64,000 bases of DNA from Paracoccaceae bacterium (GCA_014872815.1 WKFK01000011.1:186001-250000); one strand, 5' to 3'; positions 51,232-60,565 are shown, counted from the first letter of the stretch. The notes: generated from the letters alone by a model not told the origin. Numbers and translations: made by a program.

Positions 51232-52940
51232 CAGTGGCTCTCCCGTGTCACAAGCCGCGTGTCTTTGCCCACAAGGAAGTCCAGATCGGCCCCCTTGTCG
51301 GCCTGCAACACGTGGTCGTAGTAAAGTTTCGCGTAACCGCGGGTGTAGTGCTCTGGATCAGGCTCCCAAGCCGCACGACGCGCTTCAAGCTCTGCTTCAT
51401 CCACCAGCAACTCCAACACGCCGCCTGACGCAGAGACCTTGATCCGGTCCCCGGTTTTCACCAGCGCCAAAGTGCCTCCGGCCTGAGCCTCGGGGCTCAC
51501 ATGCAAGATCACCGTGCCATAAGCCGTGCCAGACATCCGCGCGTCCGACACGCGGATCATGTCGCGCACGCCTTCTTTCACAAGCTTGCCCGGGATCGGC
51601 ATATTGCCCACCTCTGGCATGCCCGGATAGCCCTTCGGACCGCAACCTTTGAGCACCAGAATGGTATCGGCGGTTACCGGCAAATCAGGCTTATCGATGT
51701 TAGCTTTCAGGTCTTCAATATTCTCAAAAACATATGCCTCGCCCTCATGTTCCAGAAGGTGATCCGTAGCCGCAGACGGCTTCACAATCGCCCCATTGGG
51801 GGCAAGGTTGCCACGCAACACCCGCAGGCCTGCCGCCGGTTTCACTGGGTTGTCCAACGGGCGAATGACGTCGTCGTTGTAGATTTCCGCGCCCTCGTGA
51901 TAGGCGGCAATATCCTTGCCCAACACGGTGTTCGCTGGGCGCACATGCTCTTTCAACTGGCTCAGCACCGCAGGTACGCCACCGGCATAGCAGAAATCCT
52001 CCATCAGGTATTTGCCCGACGGCATGCAGTTCACCAGCAGCGGGATTTCCGAGCCGATCTCAAAATCTTTGAGTGTCAGATCGACGCCAACACGCCCAGC
52101 CAGCGCCAGCAGGTGCACCACCGCATTGGTGGAGCCACCCACGGCGGCGTTCGCCAGAATAGCATTCTCAAAGGCTTCTTTGGTCAGGATATCAGACGGT
52201 TTCAGATCCTCGTCCACCATCTCCACAATCCGTTTGCCGGTCAGATGCGCCAAAGCCATCCGGCGCGCATCCACCGCAGGCAGCGCCGCATTGGTTGGCA
52301 ACGCCATACCCATCGCCTCAACCAAAGAGGCCATTGTCGACGCAGTGCCCATGGTCATACACACGCCCGCGCTGCGGCTCATGCCGCTTTCCGCGTTCAT
52401 GAAGTCTTGCAGGGTCATCTCGCCCGCACGCACCTCTTCAGAGAACTTCCAAACATCCGTGCCAGAGCCAATGTCCTTGCCTTTGAACTTGCCGTTCAGC
52501 ATCGGACCGGAACTCACAACGATAGTGGGCAGGTCGACCGAAGCCGCCCCCATCAGTTGTCCCGGCGTGGTTTTGTCACAGCCACCCAGAAGCACGACAC
52601 CGTCGATGCCATAGGCGCGGATACTCTCTTCCACATCCATCGCCAGCAAATTGCGGAACAGCATCGCCGTCGGCTTCATCTGGGTCTCGCCCAGTGACAT
52701 CACCGGGAATTCCACGGGGAATCCACCAGCCTCCCAAACACCGCGCTTCACACCTTCCGCCAGGGTCCGCAAGCCGGAGTTACACGGCGTCAACTCAGAC
52801 CACGTGTTGCAAATGCCAATGATCGGCCGCCCGTCAAAGGCGTGATCGGGGAACCCCTGATTTTTCATCCAACTACGATGGATGAACCCGTCTTTGTCTA
52901 GCTTGCCATACCAATGCTGGGAACGACGCTTCTTGCTCAT
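51231..52940 (-). CDS. IlvD/EDD family sugar-acid dehydratase
   Basis: A 569-residue dehydratase of the IlvD/EDD family. Cluster cysteines fit GICNTWSELTPCN near residue 57, GGCDKTTPGQLMG near 124 and GVCMTMGTAST near 196, a pattern of the [2Fe-2S] pentonate/hexonate dehydratases. It should turn galactonate into 2-keto-3-deoxygalactonate, a job done by an enolase-type DgoD in enterobacteria. Start ATG 52940; it overlaps the alpha-galactosidase stop. Confidence 0.87.
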   Translation of the reverse strand: MSKKRRSQHWYGKLDKDGFIHRSWMKNQGFPDHAFDGRPIIGICNTWSELTPCNSGLRTLAEGVKRGVWEAGGFPVEFPVMSLGETQMKPTAMLFRNLLAMDVEESIRAYGIDGVVLLGGCDKTTPGQLMGAASVDLPTIVVSSGPMLNGKFKGKDIGSGTDVWKFSEEVRAGEMTLQDFMNAESGMSRSAGVCMTMGTASTMASLVEAMGMALPTNAALPAVDARRMALAHLTGKRIVEMVDEDLKPSDILTKEAFENAILANAAVGGSTNAVVHLLALAGRVGVDLTLKDFEIGSEIPLLVNCMPSGKYLMEDFCYAGGVPAVLSQLKEHVRPANTVLGKDIAAYHEGAEIYNDDVIRPLDNPVKPAAGLRVLRGNLAPNGAIVKPSAATDHLLEHEGEAYVFENIEDLKANIDKPDLPVTADTILVLKGCGPKGYPGMPEVGNMPIPGKLVKEGVRDMIRVSDARMSGTAYGTVILHVSPEAQAGGTLALVKTGDRIKVSASGGVLELLVDEAELEARRAAWEPDPEHYTRGYAKLYYDHVLQADKGADLDFLVGKDTRLVTRESH

Positions 52941-55003
52941 TTTTTCTTTCCTTCGATCACCCACATCCGGTCCGGGAAGGACCACGGCAATATGAGACCG
53001 TGTTGCATCAATAGCTGACCACTCAGGTTCACAGGACCGTCTTTCAACGGCATCTCGCGACGCGACAAATGATGCGCCTCATCCCGGTTGATCAGCTCAA
53101 TTTCATATGTGGCATCCGACTCCAAGCCGGTCAGCCGCAAAGGACGCGGCATGATTTGTGTGCCGGTCGACGCCTTGCCTGCAAACACCACAAACCGCTG
53201 TTTATCCTGAGACAATTGCTGCTCTGCAATCACACTTGGATCAGACGAGTCCAGCCTTAAGATATCCGCTGTCCGCCGCCAATCCCGATTGCTTTTCCAC
53301 CAAGCCGTGACCTGAGACAGTACTGATGCCTCTTCTTCGGTCAACTCGCGCGGGTCCATTTCAAATCCCATGTGCCGCTGAGCCGCGACCCAAGCGCGGA
53401 AACGGATGTCATGGACCCGCCCCGACGTGTGGCAGTGGCGTGGCCCGACATGGCTTCCAGTGATTGCCATCGGCAACATCAACGCCGCATCGTGCTGTAT
53501 CCGCAAGCGTTCCAGCGCATCGTTGCTGTCGCTCAACCAGACCCGCTGTGTATGTTCTAGAATGCCGGCATCAATCCGTCCGCCACCGGAAGCACAGCTC
53601 TCGATTTCCACCTCTGGAAAATCAGCCCGCACCCGCCCCATAAGCGCATAGACACCGTCTGGCTGCGCCGCATCCGCGATGGGCAGCAGTCGGTTGTGAT
53701 CCCATTTGATGTAGTCGATGTCATGTGCGGACAATACGGCTGCAATCTTGTCATAGAGATAGTCACGCACCTCTGGATTGCTGACATCCAGCACCCGCTG
53801 TTGCCGCCCTTCGACCTGATCCACCGGCCCCAAAATCCATTCCGGATGCGCCCGGGCCAAATCGCTGTCCATGTTGACCATCTCAGGCTCAAACCAGAGA
53901 CCAAACACCATGCCCAGCGATTTCACATGCTCAATGATCGGCGTCAGACCATTCGGCCATTTGCGCGGATCAATCTCCCAATCGCCCAGCGAACTGGTGT
54001 CGTCGTCGCGTTGGCCGAACCAACCATCATCCAGAACAAACCGCTCTGCCCCCAGTTTCGCAGCGCGCTCTGCAATGTCCTTCAGCATCGCGACATCATG
54101 GTCAAAATACACCGCTTCCCAGCAGTTGTAGTGCACCGGCCGTGACCGCTGCAGATGCGGCCAGGTCACAACATGATCCCGTAAATGCCGCTGAAAGGCT
54201 GTGGCGCAGCCGTTTAGTCCGCTCTCTGATACAGAGAGATACAGCTTCGCCGTTTCAAAGACTTGCCCACGAGCGCGGGTCCCAGTGGCATGACCAAACT
54301 GAATCTGCCGACGCCCATCCGGCAGTTCTTCGGCATACATCACATGCCCACCGGACCAGCCATAATGCATGGCATACACAGTGCCAGAGGTGTTTTGTGC
54401 CCCACGTTCCGGGAAGTAAGCAATGGGCGGATGCTCATGCCCGGAGCGCCCGCCGCGCGCCTCGCGCATGTGGATACCCGCCCGCCACGGCGCACGCTCC
54501 AATTGAAACTCGCCGATCCATCGCCCAGAGAAATCCAAAATCTCTTCGCCATATTGCGGCCCCGGCATCACTGGCGCGGCCAGATGATGTACGACAATCT
54601 CCGCTTCAGACTTCAGCGTTGTCTGTGCCGCAACCACATCGCCTTCAACCTTGAATTCGAAGGTGATCGTCAGCCCAAGCGCCGCATCACGACACACAAA
54701 CCGCGTGCCAACTGTCTCAATCAGCTTGAAGCGCGGAAATAGCGGTTGGCCGTCACGATAGGCCACCAACCCCGCCTGTCCCTGAAAGCTCTGTCCCGCT
54801 TCCGGACACAGCGACACATCCGGCAAACGGTCGATCATCCCGCCGGTCACATCCCGCGCGGCGATCAGGCCAATTTCCGTGAGGTCTTGCCCCGCTGGCA
54901 AAGCTGCCCCCCAGTAGAGCGCGCTGGGCACGCTCCCATCTGAGGCCAGAACCAAGGTCTGACCTGGCGCATCAATGCGCCAGGTTTGCATGTCTTGCGT
55001 CAC
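52937..55003 (-). CDS. Alpha-galactosidase, GH36
   Basis: A 688-residue GH36 hydrolase, probably cytoplasmic since no signal peptide is seen. The nucleophile is Asp435 in DYIKWDHNR and the acid/base candidate Asp492 in RVWLSDSNDALERL; CASGGGRIDAG lies between them. An N-terminal beta domain precedes the barrel. It removes terminal alpha-galactosyl groups from melibiose- or raffinose-type sugars. The start is GTG, overlapping the permease stop (GTGA); an in-frame ATG lies four codons later. Confidence 0.94.
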   Translation of the reverse strand: MTQDMQTWRIDAPGQTLVLASDGSVPSALYWGAALPAGQDLTEIGLIAARDVTGGMIDRLPDVSLCPEAGQSFQGQAGLVAYRDGQPLFPRFKLIETVGTRFVCRDAALGLTITFEFKVEGDVVAAQTTLKSEAEIVVHHLAAPVMPGPQYGEEILDFSGRWIGEFQLERAPWRAGIHMREARGGRSGHEHPPIAYFPERGAQNTSGTVYAMHYGWSGGHVMYAEELPDGRRQIQFGHATGTRARGQVFETAKLYLSVSESGLNGCATAFQRHLRDHVVTWPHLQRSRPVHYNCWEAVYFDHDVAMLKDIAERAAKLGAERFVLDDGWFGQRDDDTSSLGDWEIDPRKWPNGLTPIIEHVKSLGMVFGLWFEPEMVNMDSDLARAHPEWILGPVDQVEGRQQRVLDVSNPEVRDYLYDKIAAVLSAHDIDYIKWDHNRLLPIADAAQPDGVYALMGRVRADFPEVEIESCASGGGRIDAGILEHTQRVWLSDSNDALERLRIQHDAALMLPMAITGSHVGPRHCHTSGRVHDIRFRAWVAAQRHMGFEMDPRELTEEEASVLSQVTAWWKSNRDWRRTADILRLDSSDPSVIAEQQLSQDKQRFVVFAGKASTGTQIMPRPLRLTGLESDATYEIELINRDEAHHLSRREMPLKDGPVNLSGQLLMQHGLILPWSFPDRMWVIEGKKK

Positions 55004-55848
55004 TTCACGGCTCCAAGCGTCAGACCAGCAATAAAGTGCCGCTGCATCAGGAAGAACATCGCCACCGGCGGCAAGGCGGCCACGATCGAGCCCGCGCTCA
55101 TCAGGTGATACGCCGCCCGGAACTGCGCGTTAAACGAGGTGATCCCTGCGGTTACCGGCTGGCTTTCGATGCCTTGGGTCAACACCACCGCCCAGAAGTA
55201 GTCGTTCCAGATAAAGGTGAAGATCAGCACTGAGAGCGCCGCCAGAGCGGGCTTCATCAAGGGCAGCACCACATACCAGAAGATGCGCCATTCGCTCACG
55301 CCTTCCACACGCGCCGCCTCAATCAATTCAAACGGCAGCGCCCGAATAAAGTTGCGCATGAACAGCGTGCAGAACCCAGTTTGAAACGCCACATGGAACA
55401 GCACCAGACCGGTTTTGGTATTGTACAGGCCAAGTTCCAGCGTCAGGTCCCGCACTGGCACCATCAGGATCTGAAACGGCACAAAGTTCCCGGCCACAAA
55501 CATGAAGAATATCCACAGATTGGCGCGGAATTTATAAATGCCAAGCGCAAATCCCGTCATCGAGCTCAGCGCCACCGCCCCGATCACCGTGGGAATGGTG
55601 ATCATGAAGGAGTTCAACAGATAGCGCGGCATGTCAGAGTTGAAAAACACCTGCCCGTAGTTGGTCGCCCCTTCAAAGCTTGACGGCAGCCCCCAGTAGT
55701 TGCCGGAGGTGAAATCCGCATCCGGCTTGACGGAGAACAACGCCACCGCCAGCAGAGGTGCCAGCCAGAACGCCAACGCCACGGGCAACAGAGATTTGTA
55801 GGCAACCTGCGCGGCCTGGGATTGTTTTTCGATGGGTTTCGGAAACAT
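55000..55848 (-). CDS. Carbohydrate ABC transporter permease (MalG-type)
   Basis: A 282-residue inner-membrane permease with six hydrophobic segments. The EAA loop EAARVEGVSEWRIFWYVVLP (near residues 179-198) contacts the ATPase. The N-terminal helix LLPVALAFWLAPLLAVALFS and the final VAMFFLMQRHFIAGLTLGAVK match MalG/LacG-like proteins of the CUT1 class. It forms the translocation channel with the MalF-type protein, whose gene ends one base upstream. Confidence 0.92.
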   Translation of the reverse strand: MFPKPIEKQSQAAQVAYKSLLPVALAFWLAPLLAVALFSVKPDADFTSGNYWGLPSSFEGATNYGQVFFNSDMPRYLLNSFMITIPTVIGAVALSSMTGFALGIYKFRANLWIFFMFVAGNFVPFQILMVPVRDLTLELGLYNTKTGLVLFHVAFQTGFCTLFMRNFIRALPFELIEAARVEGVSEWRIFWYVVLPLMKPALAALSVLIFTFIWNDYFWAVVLTQGIESQPVTAGITSFNAQFRAAYHLMSAGSIVAALPPVAMFFLMQRHFIAGLTLGAVK

Positions 55849-55849
55849 C

Positions 55850-56776
55850 TCAATGCCCCTTCTCTTCGCGATACATCGACCACAGGAAGTAGGTGATGAA
55901 GCACAGCATAATCAGGAACAGCACCACCGCGATGGCCGCGCCATAGCCCATGCGGAAGCCATATTCCGACAAGGCCACTTCGAACATGTAGTAGGCCAGC
56001 ACGCGTGAGCTGCCAAACGGGCCGCCCTGCGTCATGATGGATATGAGGTCAAACGAGCGCAACGCGCCGATTATGGTCACCACAAAGGCAATAAAGGTCG
56101 CCGGGCGCAGCTGGGGGAGGATGATGTTCCACAACATCGACCAGCCTTTGGCCCCATCCAAACGCCCGGCCTCGATCTGCTCCGGATCCACCGCATTCAA
56201 ACCGGTGAGATAGAGGATCATGCAATAGGCGGTCTGTGGCCATAGACCAGCGGCGACGATGCCATAGGTCACAAGGTTTTCATTGCCCAGGACATTGATC
56301 GGCCCCAGGCCAACCCACGCAAGCATCGTGTTCAGCAGACCGAAGGTGGGATCGTAGAACCAGGTAAACACCAGGCCAACCACCACTTGTGAGATCACAA
56401 AGGGAAAGAAAAACAGAGATTTATATATTCGGATGCCACGCACGGTCTGGTTCAGAAACAGCGCAATGAACAGACCGGCAGGAATGGCGAGCAGGTAGAG
56501 AAACAGCCACAGCACGTTGTTTTTCAACGACGTGAAAAAGGCGTCTCGATCCACATACTCCCAGTAGAGATCTTCGTAGTTGCGCATCCCCACATAGGTC
56601 TTTTCGCCCAACCCGTCCCACTCATAAAGCGAGAGGTTAAAAGACTGAAACACCGGTGCGATTACATAGACCGCAAAGAACAGGATGCCTGGCGCCAGGA
56701 ACAACCACGGCGCAATGCGCTGTTGGTTGCGGTGGAACCAGCTTTCGGTTTCAGGAATGTCAGAGGATACGGTCAT
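55850..56776 (-). CDS. Carbohydrate ABC transporter permease (MalF-type)
   Basis: A 308-residue inner-membrane permease with six hydrophobic segments (WLFLAPGILFFAVYVIAPVF, then NNVLWLFLYLLAIPAGLFIA and others). The EAA-like loop EAGRLDGAKGWSMLWNIILP sits near residues 201-220. It is the second subunit of the CUT1 importer. It follows the binding-protein gene after a 97-base spacer containing hairpins that may lower its expression relative to that gene. Confidence 0.92.
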   Translation of the reverse strand: MTVSSDIPETESWFHRNQQRIAPWLFLAPGILFFAVYVIAPVFQSFNLSLYEWDGLGEKTYVGMRNYEDLYWEYVDRDAFFTSLKNNVLWLFLYLLAIPAGLFIALFLNQTVRGIRIYKSLFFFPFVISQVVVGLVFTWFYDPTFGLLNTMLAWVGLGPINVLGNENLVTYGIVAAGLWPQTAYCMILYLTGLNAVDPEQIEAGRLDGAKGWSMLWNIILPQLRPATFIAFVVTIIGALRSFDLISIMTQGGPFGSSRVLAYYMFEVALSEYGFRMGYGAAIAVVLFLIMLCFITYFLWSMYREEKGH

Positions 56777-56815
56777 AAGTGAACCCGATAATTGAGGGTG
56801 GAAAGGCGGAGGATA

Positions 56816-56866
56816 CCCCCGCCTCGCCGATCAAATGACGTGTCAGGACGACAAAACGCCTGACAC
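56816..56866 (-). terminator. Intercistronic hairpins between binding protein and permease
   Basis: GTGTCAGG (56840-56847) pairs perfectly with CCTGACAC (56859-56866), and a second stem uses GGCGG...CCGCC around 56812-56825. No T-run follows, so they probably stabilise the binding-protein mRNA and attenuate downstream reading, as seen in other ABC operons. Confidence 0.55.
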
Positions 56867-56873
56867 TGGATCT

Positions 56874-58130
56874 TTATTTGTAGATGCGGCCGCGCGCCCG
56901 CTCCAGCTTCGCAAGGATCTTGTCCAACTGGTCTGGCTTGACCATGAACTCCTGGAAGCCTTCCATGGACACTTTCGCCATCTCTGCCGGTGCATCGCGG
57001 TCCCAGAACTGGGCCACACCGCCGGTGGAGTTGGTAGACAGCATCTTAAAGCCCTGCTGCAGGAACTTGTCATCATCCACCGAGGAGGCTGCGTTCACAG
57101 GCAGCTGACCCAGGTTTTTGCCGTTGTTGATGATCGTCTGCTCTTCTGGCGAAGTGGCAAAGCGCAGGAATTCACGTGCCGCTTCTTTGTTCTTCGCGTT
57201 TGCAGGGATGTGGAAGGTATCGGTTGGTGCGTCTTCAGACAGCTCGACGTCAGGGTTGATAACCGGGAACTGATAGAAGTCCAGTTGATCGTCGGTCAGC
57301 CCAGCTTCGCGCAGCGGTGCTACTGCAAAGTTACCCATCAGGTAAGAAGCCGCTTCACCGTTCACCATGAACGGCAGCGCTTCCTGCCAGCTGTAGGTCT
57401 GGTGGTCAGCAATGAAGCCGCCCATGTCGATCAGTTCTTTCCAGTTCATGAACGTCTGCTTCACGCGCTCGTCTTCCCAGGACACTTTGCCTGCGGCCAG
57501 ATCCATGTGGAAATCAAAGCCGTTGGTGCGCATGTTCAGGTAGTCAAACCAGCCGCCAGCAGTCCACAGGTACTTGGTGCCAATGGTGTAGCAGGCCCGG
57601 CCGGAGGCAACAATCTTGCCGCAGTTAGCCTTTTCCTCTTCCCAGTTGGTTGGTTCGGACAGGCCCAGTTCGTCAAAGATATCTTTGCGGTAGTATACGC
57701 CCCACTGATAGTAGGTGTAGGCCACGCCCCACTGCTTGCCATCGATGGTCAACGCGCCTTTGGTGGACGCAAGACCCTCAGCAATCGCTGGCTCGGCATA
57801 GAGATCGGACACATCCTCAAACAAACCTGCTTCCACATAGGGGCGCATGCGGTTCGCTGCGTACCAAGTGGCAACGTCCGGCGCATTTGCGGTCAGGAAG
57901 TTGCGGATCTGGGTCTTATACGCTTCGCGATCGATCACCGTGGTTTCGATGTTCAGGTCCGGGTGCTTCTCCCCAAAGCGCGCGATCATCGCTTCCATCG
58001 TGGCGCGCGGTGCCGGGTTAGACGTGTCCAAGAAGATGGTCAGATCGCCCGTCAGTTCCGCAGACGCCGGCACAGCAAACGCAGAGGCAACCGCGGCGGC
58101 GGCAGCGGTGGTTTTCATTTTGGAAAGCAT
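56874..58130 (-). CDS. Sugar ABC transporter substrate-binding protein
   Basis: A 418-residue periplasmic binding protein of the MalE/UgpB-like group. The signal peptide is clear (residues 1-24, TTAAAAAVASAFAVPASA, cut before ELTGD). The mature part has the early lobe VIDREAYKTQIRNFL and an extended C-terminal lobe with many aromatic residues (YYQWGVYYRKDIFDELGL). By context it binds galactosides. GGAGGAACAA precedes the ATG. It is the first gene of the minus-strand operon. Confidence 0.92.
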   Translation of the reverse strand: MLSKMKTTAAAAAVASAFAVPASAELTGDLTIFLDTSNPAPRATMEAMIARFGEKHPDLNIETTVIDREAYKTQIRNFLTANAPDVATWYAANRMRPYVEAGLFEDVSDLYAEPAIAEGLASTKGALTIDGKQWGVAYTYYQWGVYYRKDIFDELGLSEPTNWEEEKANCGKIVASGRACYTIGTKYLWTAGGWFDYLNMRTNGFDFHMDLAAGKVSWEDERVKQTFMNWKELIDMGGFIADHQTYSWQEALPFMVNGEAASYLMGNFAVAPLREAGLTDDQLDFYQFPVINPDVELSEDAPTDTFHIPANAKNKEAAREFLRFATSPEEQTIINNGKNLGQLPVNAASSVDDDKFLQQGFKMLSTNSTGGVAQFWDRDAPAEMAKVSMEGFQEFMVKPDQLDKILAKLERARGRIYK

Positions 58131-58165
58131 TTGTTCCTCCCTGTCTCCAAAATCATGCAATTTTC

Positions 58166-58184
58166 GGTTTCATTATTTGAAACC
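58166..58184. promoter_or_regulatory. Inverted repeat, probable IclR operator
   Basis: GGTTTCA-ttatt-TGAAACC is a perfect 7-5-7 inverted repeat in the 147-base gap between the divergent binding-protein and IclR genes. A second partial site (TGAAACCATGTTTTACA) overlaps its right arm and TTGAAAT follows at 58197. It lies 36 bases upstream of the binding-protein ATG. Confidence 0.6.
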
Positions 58185-58277
58185 ATGTTTTACATATTGA
58201 AATCTACACACAGAGTCGGCTAGGTTGTCAACAGATTCCTAACGGCTGATGGAATCTATGGAGGAGACAAAAACCAC

Positions 58278-59072
58278 ATGTCTGGTGACGGAACTGTCGG
58301 CAAAGCCCTTGATGTGCTTGAACAAGTTGCTGCTTTTGAGCGGCCGGTACGCTTTGGCGAATTGCAGGAAAAAAGTCCGTACCCAAAGGCGACTCTCTAT
58401 CGATTCCTGCAAACCCTGACCAATCAGGGCATGCTGTCATATGAACCTGATCGCCAGACATATGCCATGGGCATGCGGCTTGTGCGCCTCGCCCACGCCG
58501 CCTGGACCACCAGTTCTCTGGCCCCAATTGCGCGCCCTTATTTGGATCAGCTGTCCACCGAAACTGGCGAAACCGTGCACCTTGCCCAACTGGACGCCTC
58601 TCAAGTCCTCTATGTGGACAAACGCAACGCAGCCAAGCCAGTGGAGATGTATTCCCAAGCGGGCAAAGTTGGCCCCGCCTACTGCACCGGTGTGGGCAAA
58701 GCCATGCTGGCCTTTGTCGAAGACGACGTTCTGGACCGCGCCATCGCGCAGCAAAGCTTTCACCGCTTTACACCCAGTACACTGGTTTCCCCGGAAAGCC
58801 TGCGGGAAGAACTCGCCGCCATCCGCGCCCGTGGCTACGCCTTTGACCGCGAAGAGCATGAACCCGGTATTGTCTGCATTGCGGTCCCGATCTTGACCAA
58901 CGGCGGCCGCATGCTCGGCGCCCTCTCCGTGACCGGCCCCACCAGCCGCACATCTTTAGATCAACTCGAAACCCTCGCCCCCCGCGTCTTGGAAACCGCA
59001 AAACGCATTGGCGAAGAGGCGGAAGCCTGGCGCTTCCCGGAAACGCGACAACAAAAGGTAGAGACGACATGA
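58278..59072 (+). CDS. IclR family transcriptional regulator
   Basis: A 264-residue regulator with an N-terminal winged helix (residues about 8-65: KALDVLEQVAAFERPVRFGE, then YPKATLYRFLQTLTNQGML) and a C-terminal effector domain of the IclR fold (GVGKAMLAFVEDDVLD, then EEHEPGIVCIAVPI). It is divergent from the binding-protein gene and overlaps the ATPase gene (ATGA). Control of both transcripts by a galactose-derived ligand is the likely role. Confidence 0.92.
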   Translation: MSGDGTVGKALDVLEQVAAFERPVRFGELQEKSPYPKATLYRFLQTLTNQGMLSYEPDRQTYAMGMRLVRLAHAAWTTSSLAPIARPYLDQLSTETGETVHLAQLDASQVLYVDKRNAAKPVEMYSQAGKVGPAYCTGVGKAMLAFVEDDVLDRAIAQQSFHRFTPSTLVSPESLREELAAIRARGYAFDREEHEPGIVCIAVPILTNGGRMLGALSVTGPTSRTSLDQLETLAPRVLETAKRIGEEAEAWRFPETRQQKVETT

Positions 59073-60127
59073 CGGGTGTAACCCTTCAAGGTGCCATCAA
59101 GAAATACGGCGAAACACAGGTCATTCATGGCATTGATCTGGAGATCGAAGACGGTGAATTCTGCGTGTTTGTCGGCCCCTCGGGCTGTGGCAAGTCCACC
59201 CTGCTGCGTATGATCGCGGGCCTTGAAGAGACCACCGACGGCCAAATCAACATCGGCCAACGGGACGTGACCCACATGGACCCGGCCAAACGCGGCGTGG
59301 CCATGGTGTTTCAGACCTACGCGCTCTACCCGCACATGACCGTGGCCGAAAATATGGGCTTTGGCCTGCGCATGAACGGGCATCCCAAGGCGGAAATCGA
59401 AGAGAAAGTGCAAAAAGCCTCATCGATCCTGAAGCTCGACCAGTATCTCAACCGCAAACCCAAGGCGCTCTCCGGCGGCCAACGCCAGCGTGTGGCCATT
59501 GGCCGAGCCATTGTACGCGGGCCAGAGGTTTTCCTCTTTGACGAACCTCTCTCCAACCTCGACGCCGAATTGCGGGTCGACATGCGTGTCGAAATCGCCC
59601 GCCTGCACCAGGAAATTGGCGCGACCATGATCTATGTGACCCATGATCAGGTCGAAGCCATGACCATGGCTGATAAGATTGTGGTGCTGCGGGACGGTCG
59701 TGTGGAGCAAGTTGGCGCGCCACTTGATCTTTACCGTGATCCAGACAATCGCTTCGTCGCCGGATTCATCGGGTCCCCGTCAATGAACTTCCTGGAATGT
59801 GATGTGTTGGGCGGAAAGCTCCTGCACCCGGCGTTTTCTTCCCCTCAGGACAGCCCTATTGCGCTGCCGGACGGGCTTTCAAAAGTGACCGTTGGCGCAC
59901 GCCCCGAACATATCGAATTGGATCACAGCTCCGACGCGTTGACCATCGATCTGACCGAAGCACTTGGTGGCGTGTCCTATTGTTATCTCGCTGCGCAAGA
60001 TGGCACCCGCCTGATTGTTGAAGAACGTGGCGACACCCGCAGTTCGGAAGGCGAAACCGTGGGCCTCTCCATTCCGACCAAACGTCTCTATCTGTTTGAT
60101 CCTGAAACCGGATTGCGTTTGCGCTGA
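59069..60127 (+). CDS. Sugar ABC transporter ATP-binding protein (UgpC/MsmK-type)
   Basis: A 352-residue CUT1 ATPase. Walker A GPSGCGKST is at residues 36-44, the Q-loop at 82, the signature LSGGQRQR at 134-141 and Walker B LFDEP ending in Glu159; the H-loop lies near 191. The C-terminal third is an OB/TOBE regulatory domain. It energises the importer whose permeases are on the opposite strand, and its own gene is coupled to the IclR gene. It may also serve other CUT1 systems. Confidence 0.93.
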   Translation: MTGVTLQGAIKKYGETQVIHGIDLEIEDGEFCVFVGPSGCGKSTLLRMIAGLEETTDGQINIGQRDVTHMDPAKRGVAMVFQTYALYPHMTVAENMGFGLRMNGHPKAEIEEKVQKASSILKLDQYLNRKPKALSGGQRQRVAIGRAIVRGPEVFLFDEPLSNLDAELRVDMRVEIARLHQEIGATMIYVTHDQVEAMTMADKIVVLRDGRVEQVGAPLDLYRDPDNRFVAGFIGSPSMNFLECDVLGGKLLHPAFSSPQDSPIALPDGLSKVTVGARPEHIELDHSSDALTIDLTEALGGVSYCYLAAQDGTRLIVEERGDTRSSEGETVGLSIPTKRLYLFDPETGLRLR

Positions 60128-60159
60128 TCCAACCACCACTCACGTTAGGTCAAACACAA

Positions 60160-60196
60160 AACGCCCTGCTGTCCTCCGGCAGGGCGTTGGTTTTTG
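60160..60196 (+). terminator. Terminator of the iclR-ATPase operon
   Basis: ACGCCCTGC pairs with GCAGGGCGT over 9 bp around a 9-base loop, followed by TGGTTTTTG. It lies about 30 bases after the ATPase stop. It could also act on the convergent lectin gene's transcript. Confidence 0.8.
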
Positions 60197-60211
60197 CAGG
60201 AGAGGATGAAA

Positions 60212-60565
60212 TCAATCCTCAATCACCCAGTCGTCGGCAAAGGCCAGTTCACCAATGGCGATCCAAGACATGCGCACCCGCGCCACGCGGCTGTCGCCCC
60301 AAGTGCGAAACACCAGATGGAAGCCTAGGTTTGTCACCTCTTCCGCCACCACTTCAGCCCGGATATTGGCCTCTGCGTCCATGTCCCAAAGAGACAGGCT
60401 GACCTGCACAGACGGCGGCACACGGTACTTGGAAGAGAATTTCACCAGCTTGCGCCGTTCTCGCGTCCCATGACCGGTCCACATCTCGCCGTCGGTCTCG
60501 AAGTCCGAAAATAGGACTTCGTCACCTTGATCCACACCGACGTAGTTGTTTCGTATCCGTTTCAT
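60212..60565 (-). CDS. H-type lectin domain protein
   Basis: A 117-residue protein matching the H-type lectin domain: VLFSDFETDGEMWTGHGTRE, then KFSSKYRVPPSVQVSLSLWDM and TNLGFHLVFRTWGDSRVARV, with the final WIAIGEL strand. In animals this fold binds N-acetylgalactosamine. No signal peptide is visible, so the protein appears cytoplasmic; its role is unknown. It lies between the galactoside locus and the atp operon, on the atp strand. Confidence 0.78.
   Translation of the reverse strand: MKRIRNNYVGVDQGDEVLFSDFETDGEMWTGHGTRERRKLVKFSSKYRVPPSVQVSLSLWDMDAEANIRAEVVAEEVTNLGFHLVFRTWGDSRVARVRMSWIAIGELAFADDWVIED

Noticed and set aside
51501-52697. 398-codon plus-strand frame
   Set aside because: It is antisense to the IlvD/EDD dehydratase with its conserved cysteines.
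56835-58223. 462-codon plus-strand frame
   Set aside because: It is antisense to the sugar-binding protein gene, which has a signal peptide and operon context.
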